From JAENWD01 sp963796915 (lineage in GTDB: Bacteria > Acidobacteriota > Vicinamibacteria > Vicinamibacterales > JAENWD01), in assembly GCA_963796915.1 (NCBI GenBank), contig CAWCNI010000004.1, forward strand, positions 1,054,001 to 1,118,000: a DNA stretch of 64,000 bases, in the 5' to 3' direction. Made by a program: the position numbers and the translations under genes. Below the pieces are notes generated by a model. It was not told the DNA's origin, ran no database searches, and saw nothing but the letters and a program-made list of their open reading frames with translations. Position 1 is the first letter of the stretch. Each line of letters starts with the position of its first letter. Shown here piece after piece: positions 24,514-34,038 of the stretch.

Positions 24514-25998
24514 GTGGCTGGTTCACTGTTTCGCCTCAAATCGATCGATAGCCTTCTGGCCGTTGCCAGTCACACCGGCGAATCGGCGCTCAAGCGAACC
24601 CTCACCGCGCCCGCCCTCGTGGGGCTGGGCATCGGGGGCATCATCGGCGCCGGGCTGTTCGTCAGGACGGCGGCGGCGATCGCGGAGCGCTCCGGTCCGT
24701 CCGTCGTGCTCGCCTTCCTGGTCGCCGGCGTCGGCTGCGCCTTCGCGGGACTCTGCTACGCCGAGTTCGCGTCGATGATCCCGATCGCCGGCAGCGCCTA
24801 CACCTATTCCTACGCGACGATGGGCGAGCTGATTGCGTGGATCATCGGCTGGGACCTCGTCCTCGAGTACGCGCTCGGCGCGGCCACTGTCGCCATCGCG
24901 TGGAGCGAGTACCTCAACAAGATCCTGGAGTTCGTGGGGTTACAGATACCGTATCAGTGGTATCACTCGCCGCTGGAAGTCTCGACCAGCGGCGTGCACG
25001 GCATCATCAACATCCCCGCCATCATCATTCTGGCGGCGCTGTCGGCACTGCTCATCCGCGGCATTCGTGAGTCGGCCACAGTCAACAACGTCATCGTCGT
25101 CACCAAGGTCAGCATCGTCATCCTGGTGATCATCATCGGCTGGGGCTACATCAACCCGGCCAACCACACGCCGTTCATTCCCGAGGCGACCACCTACACG
25201 ACATCACAGGGGATCACGCATCCGTACGGAGGCATCCTCGGCATCCTGGGTGCGGCGGGCGTGGTGTTTTTCGCCTTCATCGGCTTTGACGCGGTGTCCA
25301 CGGCGGCGCAGGAGGCGAAGAACCCCAAGCGCGACATGCCGATCGGCATCCTCGGCTCGCTGGTGGTCTGCACGCTGCTCTACGTCGCCTTCTCGTATGT
25401 GCTGAGCGGTGTGGCGACAGTTCAGGACTTCCGCACGGTCGGCAAGGAAGCCTCGGTGGCCTACGCCATTCAGACCTACATGCACGGGTACGAATGGCTC
25501 GCGAAGTTCGTCACCGTCGCCATTCTGTTCGGCTTCTCGTCGGTGATTCTGGTGATGCTGCTCGGCCAGTCGCGCGTGTTCTATTCAATGGCCAACGACG
25601 GCCTGGTCCCGCCGGTGTTCGCGCAGATTCACCCGACCTACAAGACGCCGTGGAAGTCGAACATGATCTTCTTCGTGTTCACCTCGCTGTTCGCCGGCTT
25701 CCTGCCAGAGAGCGTCGTCGGCGAGATGACCAGTATCGGGACGCTGTTCGCCTTCATCCTGGTCTGCGCCGGCGTCTGGATCATGCGCGTGAGACGGCCC
25801 GACGTGCCACGCGGCTTCGTCGTGCCCGCGCTGCCGGCGGTGGCCATTCTCGGCATCATCGTGTGCGGCTCGATGATCTACGGGCTCGGCTGGACCAACT
25901 GGGTACGCCTCGGGATCTGGCTGGTGATCGGGTTGGTGTTCTACTTCGGGTACGGGCGCTCGCACAGCCGTCTGGCGCAGGCCGACGCGCCGCGCTGA
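24514..25998 (+). CDS. APC-family amino-acid permease (cationic amino acid transporter type)
   Basis: 494-residue membrane protein with about 12 transmembrane helices. GIGGIIGAGLFVRTA is the APC TM1 unwound substrate-binding segment, and YAEFASMIPIAGSAYTYSYATMGELIAW is the conserved TM2-TM3 region. Also FFAFIGFDAVSTAAQEAKNP (TM6) and LLGQSRVFYSMANDGLVPPVF (TM8 and loop). The pattern matches bacterial YfnA/CAT-type exchangers of neutral or cationic amino acids. GTG start at 24514; it stands alone or leads the K+ channel gene 48 bp downstream. Confidence 0.9.
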   Translation: MAGSLFRLKSIDSLLAVASHTGESALKRTLTAPALVGLGIGGIIGAGLFVRTAAAIAERSGPSVVLAFLVAGVGCAFAGLCYAEFASMIPIAGSAYTYSYATMGELIAWIIGWDLVLEYALGAATVAIAWSEYLNKILEFVGLQIPYQWYHSPLEVSTSGVHGIINIPAIIILAALSALLIRGIRESATVNNVIVVTKVSIVILVIIIGWGYINPANHTPFIPEATTYTTSQGITHPYGGILGILGAAGVVFFAFIGFDAVSTAAQEAKNPKRDMPIGILGSLVVCTLLYVAFSYVLSGVATVQDFRTVGKEASVAYAIQTYMHGYEWLAKFVTVAILFGFSSVILVMLLGQSRVFYSMANDGLVPPVFAQIHPTYKTPWKSNMIFFVFTSLFAGFLPESVVGEMTSIGTLFAFILVCAGVWIMRVRRPDVPRGFVVPALPAVAILGIIVCGSMIYGLGWTNWVRLGIWLVIGLVFYFGYGRSHSRLAQADAPR

Positions 25999-26046
25999 GC
26001 GCTCGAGCCTGTTGTCGCGGGCCCGCACCGTCCGGGGACACACAGC

Positions 26047-27081
26047 GTGAGGGGGAAACTGAGCCGGGTCCGCCACAGGTTGACGGGCCCGGTGTTTGCG
26101 CTCCTCTTGCTGCTGCTGGTCACATTGGGCGGCACGGTGGGCTATGTGATCGTCGAAGGCTGGTCCTGGTGGGACGCCTTCTACATGACGATCATCACGG
26201 TGACGACGGTCGGGTACCGTGAGGTCCACACCCTTACGCGCGGCGGGGAGGTCTTCACGTCCATCCTCCTCGTCAGCGGCGTCGGCACAGCGTTCTATGC
26301 GTTCACCCTCGTCGCGACGATTGTCGTTGAAGGCGGTCTTGCCAGACGCCTGCGGCTTCACCGGGTCCGCCGCATGATTGACGACCTCGATCAGCATTTC
26401 ATCCTCTGCGGCTTCGGGCGCATCGGCAGCGTCATCGCCGACGAGCTGCGTCAGCAGGACATTCCCTTTGTCGTCATCGAGCGCGATCCGGCCCGCGTCG
26501 AGGAAGCCCTCGAACGGGGCATTCTCATCGTCGAAGCAGATGCGAGCCGGGAAGAGGTGCTGCGGCGGCTGCACATCGAGCGGGCCCGCGGCCTCATCAC
26601 CGCGGTCGGCACGGACGCCGAAAACGTCTACACGATTCTGACGGCGCGCGTGCTGGCGCCGGGCCTGTTCATTGTCGGTCGCGCCGAATCCGAGGACGCC
26701 GAGCGCAAGATCCGGCGGGCGGGCGCAGACCGTGTGGTGTCGCCGGTACTCGATTGGGGCGCAGCAGATGGCGCAGACGGCGCTTCGTCCGGCGGTGGTG
26801 GACTTCGTCAAGCTGGCGACCCAGGCGGGGAGCCTTGAACTGGCGATGGAGCAGATCCGGGTCGGACGCGGGTCGAGCCTGGCGGATCGGTCGATTGTCG
26901 AGGCCAACCTCCGGCAACGGTTCGGCGTGATCGTCGTCGGCGTGCAGCGCGCCGGCGGTCGCATGGAATTCAACCCATCGCCCGACGCCGTCATGAAGGA
27001 CGGCGACCAGCTGGTCGTGCTCGGCCGGCCGGCGAGCCTGCGCGAGCTGGAACACGCCGGCGGAGCAGCAGGTGGTGATCG

Positions 27082-27085
<4 letters not shown>
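26047..27085 (+). pseudogene. TrkA_N-type potassium channel protein, frameshifted
   Basis: Two-helix K+ channel fused to cytosolic RCK domains. Frame 1 gives TM1 (about 15-35), the pore helix and filter, TM2 (about 75-95), and a Rossmann RCK_N domain with FILCGFGRIGSVIADEL, reading to RRAGADRVVSP. After one extra G at about 26746 the frame continues YSIGAQQMAQTALRPAVVDF through RCK_C to 27085, so the intact protein would have about 345 residues. The filter reads TTVGYREV, with Arg where the canonical TVGYG has its second Gly. A sequence error at the insertion is likely. The stop overlaps the folD GTG. Confidence 0.82.
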
Positions 27086-28004
<919 letters not shown>

Positions 28005-28023
<19 letters not shown>

Positions 28024-28622
28024 CCGGCGGCATCGCGACTGGCAAGAGCACCGTTCTCGACGCCTTCCGGCGGGAGGGCATTCCCACGATCGACGCCGAC
28101 GTCCTCGCGCACGGGGCACTGGCGCCTGGCACGCCAGGCGCACAGGCCGTCGCGGCGCGTTTCGGGAAGCGCGTCATGACGGCTGATGGCGTCATCGACC
28201 GCTCGGCGCTCGGCGCGGTCGTGTTCGGCGATGCGGCGGCGCGGCGCGATCTCGAGGCCATCGTGCACCCAACGGTGTATGGCGCGATCGAACGTTGGTT
28301 CGCTGGTCTGCCAGGCGAAACCAGGGTGGCCGTCGCGGACATTCCTCTGCTCTTCGAAACGGGCCGCGACGCCGACTTCGACGTGGTGATTGTCGCTGCG
28401 TGTCCGGCCGGCGACCAGCTGCAACGGCTCATGGCGCGCGACCGATTGTCAGCCGCCGACGCGCATGCGCGCATCGCCGCGCAGCTCCCCATCGACGAGA
28501 AGGTCCGCCGCGCCGCGTACGTGGTCTGGACGACGGGAACGCTCGATGACACTGCCGCGCGAGCACGCGACATCGCCAGGCGGCTCGGGAATGAAGAATG
28601 GAAAGTGAAGAATGAAGAGTGA
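28005..28622 (+). CDS. coaE: Dephospho-CoA kinase
   Basis: Last step of CoA biosynthesis. 205 residues, ATG at 28005 inside the folD 3' end. P-loop LTGGIATGKST, the DADVLAHG acceptor motif, VVFGDAAARRDLEAIVHPTV, and IPLLFETGRDADFDVVIV are clear. The last 11 residues (GNEEWKVKNEE) are not family sequence: they are translated from the first heptamers of the repeat array at 28587-28700, which also supplies the stop codon. Confidence 0.93.
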
Positions 28623-28700
28623 AGAATGAATGAAAACTGAAGGTCAGGAGCTCTGATTCTTCATTTTTCATTCTTCATTTTTCATTCCTCATTCTTCATT
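28587..28700. repeat. Degenerate heptamer array, two inverted arms (GAATGAA family)
   Basis: The left arm has in-register heptamers GGGAATG, AAGAATG, GAAAGTG, AAGAATG, AAGAGTG, AAGAATG and two more degenerate units (28587-28642). After a 10-15 nt centre, the right arm repeats TCATTTT, TCATTCT, TCATTTT, TCATTCC, TCATTCT (28661-28695). The arms are mutually complementary and could form a hairpin of about 45 bp between the convergent coaE and lapB genes. The array covers the coaE stop and ends 3 bp from the lapB stop. Confidence 0.9.
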
Positions 28701-28703
28701 GAG

Positions 28704-29921
28704 CTATGCACTTAACTGTTCGTCGTCCTTCGCCGGCGCGATCCGCTCCTCGACGAACGTGTTCCATTCGTGGCACTGCGGGCACTGCCAGAGCAGCTCC
28801 GTGCTGCGATAGCGGCAGCGGATGCAGACGTGGGGATCGAGGTAGAAGACCGCGTCACGGGTCAGATTGAGATAGCGCTCGACCAGGTGTGGCGGCCGGC
28901 CCAGCGCCGAGACTGCTCGCCAGATCTCCTGGTGAATCACCAGCGCATGCGGGTTGTGGCTCAGCGCTTCGAAGAGCAACTCCAGGGCGCCGGCTGGATC
29001 TCCCGCGGTGAAGCGATGCCGGGCCAGCGCCACACGCGCGCGCCAGTCCTGCGTGTTGGCAGTGGCCAGCCTGCGGCACACGTCGACGAATCGCTGGGGC
29101 GTGCCGAGACGCTGGCACGCGTCCATGATCCTGTCGAAGGCGAGGTAGGCGCGGTCGGGCAGGACGTCGACCAGCGTCTCCCACGTCTGAAGGGCCTCCT
29201 CGGCATTGCCGTCCTGCAGCAGGACGTCGCCAAGGTGCAGATAAGCGGGGGCTGCGGTCCGGTCCCGATCGATGGCCGCGCGGAACCGCTCAGCCGCCAG
29301 CGCGCGGTCTCCCTGGCGCAGCGCCTCTTCGCCAAGCTCGTTCTCGAGAAACGCCAGGATCGAGTGATCGCGCGGCACCATCGACGGCGCGTCGTTCTCT
29401 GTCAGCTGCTTGCGGACCTCGTACGCCTCGGACCACTGATGCTGTTCCTCGAACAGCTTCTCCAGCTGCACGAGCGCATGGCGATTCTTCGGGTCGAGGC
29501 GCAGCACTTCCTTGAACGCTTCGTGCGCCCGGTCGACAAAGCCCGCCCGGCGGAAGTCGAGGCCGAGGCAGAGCAGGATGTAGGCGTGCTCGAGCGGCTT
29601 CAGGCGCGGCCGCTGCAGCAGGCTCTGGTGCAGGTTGATGGCCCGGCCGACCTGTCCCTTCTCGCGATACAGGTTGCCGAGGATGAGATGAATTTCCAGG
29701 GCGTCCTGGTCCAGCGCCACCGCGCGCGACAGCTCCTCGATCGCCTGGTCGATCTGATTGGCGACCACCATGTCGAGCCCGACGATGAAGTGCGGGGATT
29801 CGCGGGCCTTGCGGCGATCGATCCACTGGCCGTCGCGCAGCTTGTACCGCTCCCAGGCCTTGCCGATGCCAAGGCCGGCGAGCAGCGTCAGCAGCCCGAA
29901 GAGCAGGGGATAAAGCGTCAT
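28704..29921 (-). CDS. lapB: Lipopolysaccharide assembly protein LapB (YciM) homologue
   Basis: In E. coli LapB is an inner-membrane TPR protein that controls LpxC turnover and co-ordinates LPS synthesis. This 405-residue protein has the same plan: one N-terminal helix (TLYPLLFGLLTLLAGLGIG), the block RDGQWIDRRKARESPHFIVGLDMVVANQIDQAIEEL, eight or nine TPRs, and a C-terminal rubredoxin-like metal site with CIRCRYRSTELLWQCPQCHEW. Start at 29921 overlapping the kdsC stop by 4 bp. It ends the Kdo operon, which fits an LPS role. Confidence 0.92.
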   Translation of the reverse strand: MTLYPLLFGLLTLLAGLGIGKAWERYKLRDGQWIDRRKARESPHFIVGLDMVVANQIDQAIEELSRAVALDQDALEIHLILGNLYREKGQVGRAINLHQSLLQRPRLKPLEHAYILLCLGLDFRRAGFVDRAHEAFKEVLRLDPKNRHALVQLEKLFEEQHQWSEAYEVRKQLTENDAPSMVPRDHSILAFLENELGEEALRQGDRALAAERFRAAIDRDRTAAPAYLHLGDVLLQDGNAEEALQTWETLVDVLPDRAYLAFDRIMDACQRLGTPQRFVDVCRRLATANTQDWRARVALARHRFTAGDPAGALELLFEALSHNPHALVIHQEIWRAVSALGRPPHLVERYLNLTRDAVFYLDPHVCIRCRYRSTELLWQCPQCHEWNTFVEERIAPAKDDEQLSA

Positions 29922-30478
29922 GCCGGGCTCGGAGCCTCCGCCCAATGGGCGATCAGGCCATCCCAGCGCCCCTGGACCTTGAGGATCACCTCGACCAGGT
30001 CGCGCACCGCGCCGTCGCCGCCTTTGCGGCCGCTGACCCACATGGCGCGCTCGCGGACTTCCGGCATCGCATCAGCCGGCGCGGCGCCGATGCCCACCCG
30101 CAACAGCACTGGCAGATCGAGAAGATCGTCGCCCATGTAGGCCACCTCGCCCGGCGTCAGGCCCTCGGCTTCGAGGATCCGGCCAAGCGTCTCGAGCTTG
30201 TCGGCGGCACCCTGATGGACGATCGGGATGCGGAGCTGCGCGGCGCGTTCGGCCGTCGCTGCCGACTGTCTCGCCGACAGGAGGCCGGTCTTCAGCCCGG
30301 CGCGTTGCGCCAGCACGATCGCGGTGCCGTCGCGGATGTCAAACGTCTTCGACTCGCTGCCGTCACTGTGCAGCAGGATCTTGCCGTCGGTCAGCACGCC
30401 GTCCACGTCGAACAGCAGCAGGCGGATCCGCCGGGCGCGGTCCGCCAGGTCGCCGGTCAAATCAGCTCCGTCCGCCAC
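29918..30478 (-). CDS. kdsC: 3-deoxy-D-manno-octulosonate 8-phosphate phosphatase
   Basis: HAD-family phosphatase releasing Kdo from Kdo-8-P. 186 residues. Motif I is LLLFDVDGVLTDG, followed by KTFDIRDGTAIVLAQRAGLKTGLLSAR, and motif III/IV is VAYMGDDLLDLPVL. Lacking a cap domain, it should act as a tetramer. It overlaps kdsD by 22 bp and lapB by 4 bp, so the three genes are translationally linked. Confidence 0.95.
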   Translation of the reverse strand: MADGADLTGDLADRARRIRLLLFDVDGVLTDGKILLHSDGSESKTFDIRDGTAIVLAQRAGLKTGLLSARQSAATAERAAQLRIPIVHQGAADKLETLGRILEAEGLTPGEVAYMGDDLLDLPVLLRVGIGAAPADAMPEVRERAMWVSGRKGGDGAVRDLVEVILKVQGRWDGLIAHWAEAPSPA

Positions 30479-31455
30479 AGGTCGTGCAGGTGGACGACGC
30501 CTTCCACCTGACCGGCGGCGTCAGCGACGATGACCGCGGTGATCTTGCGCTGCTCCATCAGGTTGAGCGCCTCGACCGCCAGCAGGCGCCGGTCGATGGT
30601 GACCGGATGCGTCGTCATGACGTCGCGAGCCAGCAAGCGAAGGATGTCCGGGGTGTCGACCATCCGGCGGCGCAGGTCGCCGTCGGTGATGATGCCGACC
30701 AGCGCGCCGGCATCCATCACGCAGGTCATGCCCAGGCCTTTGCGTGACATCTCGTGGATGACGTCAGGCATCGGCGTGTCGAGGGCGACGACCGGTACCA
30801 GGTCGCCGGCGTGCATGGCCTGCTCGACGCGCAGGAGCCGCCGCCCCAGCTTGCCGCCGGGGTGGAGATTGGCGAAGTCCTCTGCCCTGAAGCCCTTTTC
30901 GAGCAGCAGTGTCATCGCCAGCGCATCGCCCATGGCCAGTGACGCGGTGGTGCTCGCCGTCGGCACAAGGTTGAGCGGGCACGCCTCTTTGTCGACGTGG
31001 CAGTCGAGCGAGACGTCGGCAAACTGGCCCAGCGTCGACGTCGTCACGCCCGTGATGGCGACGATCTTCGCGCCGACGCGCCGCATCGTCTCGAGCAGCC
31101 GGAGGATCTCGGGAGTCTCGCCGCTGTGGCTCAGCGCGACGACCACGTCGTCTCCCTGGACCACGCCAAGGTCGCCGTGAATGGCCTCGGCGGGATGGAG
31201 GAAGAACGCCGGCGTGCCGGTGCTGGCAAAGGTGGCCGCGATTTTTCTGGCGATGATCCCCGACTTGCCCATGCCGGTCACGATGACGCGGCCGCGGACG
31301 TCGCGCAGCAGGGTCACGGCGCGGACGAACCGCTCATCGAGGCGATCGACGAGCGCGAGGATGGCGGCGGCTTCGGTCTTCAGGACCTCGCGGGCCAGGC
31401 CGAGGTCCGGGAGCACCGCACCGGCGCGGGGTTCACGAGGCTCTGGCAATGGCAT
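30457..31455 (-). CDS. kdsD: Arabinose-5-phosphate isomerase
   Basis: Converts ribulose 5-phosphate to arabinose 5-phosphate for Kdo. 332 residues from the ATG at 31455. SIS domain (about 45-195) with VTGMGKSGIIARKIAATFASTGTPAFFLHPAEAIHGDLG and VVALSHSGETPEI, then two CBS domains (about 215-330). It overlaps kdsA by 23 bp. Confidence 0.96.
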   Translation of the reverse strand: MPLPEPREPRAGAVLPDLGLAREVLKTEAAAILALVDRLDERFVRAVTLLRDVRGRVIVTGMGKSGIIARKIAATFASTGTPAFFLHPAEAIHGDLGVVQGDDVVVALSHSGETPEILRLLETMRRVGAKIVAITGVTTSTLGQFADVSLDCHVDKEACPLNLVPTASTTASLAMGDALAMTLLLEKGFRAEDFANLHPGGKLGRRLLRVEQAMHAGDLVPVVALDTPMPDVIHEMSRKGLGMTCVMDAGALVGIITDGDLRRRMVDTPDILRLLARDVMTTHPVTIDRRLLAVEALNLMEQRKITAVIVADAAGQVEGVVHLHDLWRTELI

Positions 31456-32254
31456 CGATCTGCACCAGTTGGCGAAGCAGGGCCTCGAGCCGGTCCAGGC
31501 GCAAGGCGTTCTGGCCGTCGCTTCGTGCCTTGGCGGGGTTCTCGTGGACCTCGAGGAACACGCCGTCCACGCCAGCGCCGACGCCGGCCCGAGCCAGCGG
31601 GCCGATGTACTGCGCCAGCCCCGCGGTGACGCCGTCACCGGCGCCCGGCAGCTGGAGGCTGTGCGTGACGTCGAACACCACGGGCACGTCGAGCTCGCGA
31701 ATCATCGGGAACGCGCGCATGTCCACGACCAGGTTGTTGTAGCCGAACGACACGCCGCGCTCGGTCACGAACACGTTCGGGTTGCCCGAGCCGGTGACCT
31801 TGGCGACGGCGTGACGCATGTCCCGCGGCGCCAGGAACTGGCCCTTCTTCACGTTGACCGCGCGATCCGACTGCGCGGCGGCGACGAGCAGGTCGGTCTG
31901 GCGCGAGAGGAACGCGGGAATCTGCAGCACGTCCACAACCGCGGCAGCAGCGGCGACTTGATCGACTTCGTGGACGTCGGTCAGGAGCGGCAGGCCGGTG
32001 ACAGCCTTGACCCGCTCGAGCACGCGCAGTCCTTCCACCATGCCCGGGCCGCGGAACGACTCGAGCGAGGTGCGATTGGCTTTGTCGTAGGAGGCCTTGA
32101 ACACGAGCGGGATGCCGACGGCTTCCGCGATCCGCTTCAACTCGAGCGCGGTGTCGAGCGCGTGTGATTCGCTCTCGATCACGCAGGGGCCCGCAATAAC
32201 CACCAACGGCGCGCCGCCCCCGAGCGGCACCGGGCCGAGCGAGACTCGGGACAC
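31433..32254 (-). CDS. kdsA: 3-deoxy-8-phosphooctulonate synthase
   Basis: Condenses PEP with arabinose 5-phosphate to Kdo-8-P. 273 residues, GTG start. VVIAGPCVIESE carries the Cys typical of the metal-dependent class (Cys11 in Aquifex aeolicus; Asn in the E. coli class). KASYDKANRTS, FRGPGM and LTDVHE are conserved. A -10-like TATCAT (32262-32267) is 7 nt before the GTG, so it may be transcribed leaderless in addition to read-through from pyrG. Confidence 0.96.
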   Translation of the reverse strand: MSRVSLGPVPLGGGAPLVVIAGPCVIESESHALDTALELKRIAEAVGIPLVFKASYDKANRTSLESFRGPGMVEGLRVLERVKAVTGLPLLTDVHEVDQVAAAAAVVDVLQIPAFLSRQTDLLVAAAQSDRAVNVKKGQFLAPRDMRHAVAKVTGSGNPNVFVTERGVSFGYNNLVVDMRAFPMIRELDVPVVFDVTHSLQLPGAGDGVTAGLAQYIGPLARAGVGAGVDGVFLEVHENPAKARSDGQNALRLDRLEALLRQLVQIDAIARAS

Positions 32255-32261
32255 AGGGGAA

Positions 32262-32267
32262 ATGATA
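32262..32267 (-). promoter_or_regulatory. -10 element immediately before kdsA
   Basis: TATCAT on the minus strand, 7 nt from the kdsA GTG. It predicts a transcript starting at the start codon. No -35 or Shine-Dalgarno is visible. Confidence 0.45.
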
Positions 32268-32283
32268 CCTGATCCGGATGTCT

Positions 32284-32350
32284 CGGACTGCGGACGAAAC
32301 GGGCTCCGGGCTACAGACTCCGGCCTACGGGCTGCAGCCCCGGACGTAGG
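32284..32350. repeat. Degenerate heptamer array (CGGGCTA family)
   Basis: Units CGGACTG, CGGACGA, (AA), CGGGCTC, CGGGCTA, CAGACTC, CGGCCTA, CGGGCTG are in 7-nt steps. A partly inverted segment (CAGCCCCGGACGTAGG) then runs up to the base before the pyrG stop (32351-32353). Same unit family as 8775-8868. It lies inside the Kdo operon between pyrG and kdsA. Confidence 0.8.
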
Positions 32351-34006
32351 CTACTTGGCCGCTGTCAGCTCGATGGTGCCCCGCGCGGCCCGCCGGTGCT
32401 TGTAGCTGGCTTCCACGAAGCTGGCAAACAGCGGGTGGGGCTTCAGCGGCTTGCTCTTGAACTCCGGATGGAACTGCACCGCGACGTACCACGGGTGCCC
32501 GGGCAGCTCCGCGATTTCGACGAACTTGCCGTCAGGCGACTTGCCAGAGATGACCAGGCCGCGCTCTGTCAGCGTCTTCTCGTAGAGGCAGTTGAACTCG
32601 TAGCGATGGCGGTGCCGCTCGGAAATGCTGGTCGTTCCGTAGATCTGCGCCGCCAGGGATCCGGGAATCAACTCGCAGGGGTATTCTCCCAGGCGCATCG
32701 TGCCGCCCAGATCCTCGACGCCCAGAAGGTCGCGCAACTTGTAGATCACCTTGTACGGAGTGTCGGGATCGCACTCCGTTGAGTCGGCCTCGACCAGGCC
32801 CGCCACGTTACGGGCGAATTCGACGGTGGCCCATTGGAACCCGTAGCAGATGCCGAAGTAGGGCACATCGTTCGATCGGGCGTACTGTGCCGCCTTCATC
32901 ATGCCGCGCGTGCCGCGGTTGCCGAAGCCACCGGGCACCAGCACGCCGTCGGCGCCGTCCAGCAGCCGCTCGCCGCCCGGCTCTTCGAGCGCTTCGGACT
33001 CGACCCACTGGATGTTGATCTTCACGCGGTTGGCAAACCCGCCGTGGTACAGCGCCTCGTTGAGGCTCTTGTACGAGTCCTCGTAACCGACGTACTTCCC
33101 CACGACATGAATCGTGAGCTCGTCCTCAGGATGCTTGATCTGCTGGACCAGCTGCTCCCAGGCCTCCGTGTGGCGCGGCGTCTCGTCGAGGTGGAGGAGC
33201 TTCAGGATGATCTGGTCGATGTTCTCCGAGGCGAGGGCCAGCGGCACCTCATAGATAGTGTCGACGTCGCGGGCGGTGATGACCGCCTGTTCGTCGACGT
33301 CGCAGAAGAGCGCGATCTTCTGCTTGACGTCGCGGGGCAGCGGCCGGTCGGTACGGCACAGCAGGATGTCGGGCTGGATGCCGATCGACCGCAGGTCGCG
33401 CACGCTGTGCTGGGTCGGCTTGGTCTTCACTTCGCCGGCGGTGCCGATGAAGGGCACCAGCGTCAGGTGGATGTAAATCGTGTTCTCGCGGCCGGCGTCC
33501 TGCCGGAACTGCCGGATCGCTTCGAGAAACGGCAGGCTCTCGATGTCGCCGACAGTGCCGCCGATCTCGACGATGACGATGTCCACGTCACGCGCGACTG
33601 CCCGGATGCTGTCCTTGATCTCGTTGGTGATGTGGGGAATCACCTGGACGGTCCGCCCCAGGTAGTCGCCGCGGCGTTCCTTCTGGATCACCGACAGGTA
33701 GATCTTGCCGGTCGTCCAGTTGTTGTTCCGCGTCGGCACCATGTTGGTGAAGCGCTCGTAGTGCCCCAGGTCGAGGTCAGTCTCCGCGCCGTCGTCGGTG
33801 ACGTAGACCTCGCCGTGCTGGAACGGGCTCATCGTGCCCGGGTCCACGTTGATGTAGGGATCGAACTTCTGAAGGGTGACGCGATAGCCGTGACCTTCGA
33901 GCAGCGACCCGATCGAGGCTGCGGCCAGCCCCTTGCCGAGGGACGACACCACGCCCCCCGTCACGAAAATGTATTTGACCGGCCGTGGACTGTCCTGATT
34001 CGACAT
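32351..34006 (-). CDS. pyrG: CTP synthase
   Basis: Makes CTP from UTP, ATP and glutamine. 551 residues: an N-terminal synthetase domain (KYIFVTGGVVSSLGKGLAAASIG, DPYINVDPGTMSPFQHGEVYV) and a C-terminal glutamine amidotransferase with nucleophile Cys in YFGICYGFQWA and FHPEFKS. The position between kdsB and kdsA is functional: CTP is the co-substrate for CMP-Kdo made by KdsB. Confidence 0.97.
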   Translation of the reverse strand: MSNQDSPRPVKYIFVTGGVVSSLGKGLAAASIGSLLEGHGYRVTLQKFDPYINVDPGTMSPFQHGEVYVTDDGAETDLDLGHYERFTNMVPTRNNNWTTGKIYLSVIQKERRGDYLGRTVQVIPHITNEIKDSIRAVARDVDIVIVEIGGTVGDIESLPFLEAIRQFRQDAGRENTIYIHLTLVPFIGTAGEVKTKPTQHSVRDLRSIGIQPDILLCRTDRPLPRDVKQKIALFCDVDEQAVITARDVDTIYEVPLALASENIDQIILKLLHLDETPRHTEAWEQLVQQIKHPEDELTIHVVGKYVGYEDSYKSLNEALYHGGFANRVKINIQWVESEALEEPGGERLLDGADGVLVPGGFGNRGTRGMMKAAQYARSNDVPYFGICYGFQWATVEFARNVAGLVEADSTECDPDTPYKVIYKLRDLLGVEDLGGTMRLGEYPCELIPGSLAAQIYGTTSISERHRHRYEFNCLYEKTLTERGLVISGKSPDGKFVEIAELPGHPWYVAVQFHPEFKSKPLKPHPLFASFVEASYKHRRAARGTIELTAAK

Positions 34007-34038
34007 CGTTGTGGGATCCCTGCTCGTAAGTAGAAGTG

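Noticed and set aside
28587..28700. CRISPR or MITE explanation for the repeat arrays
   Set aside because: Units are 7-10 nt, contiguous and degenerate, with no spacers of fixed length, no terminal inverted repeats with target duplications and no cas or transposase genes.
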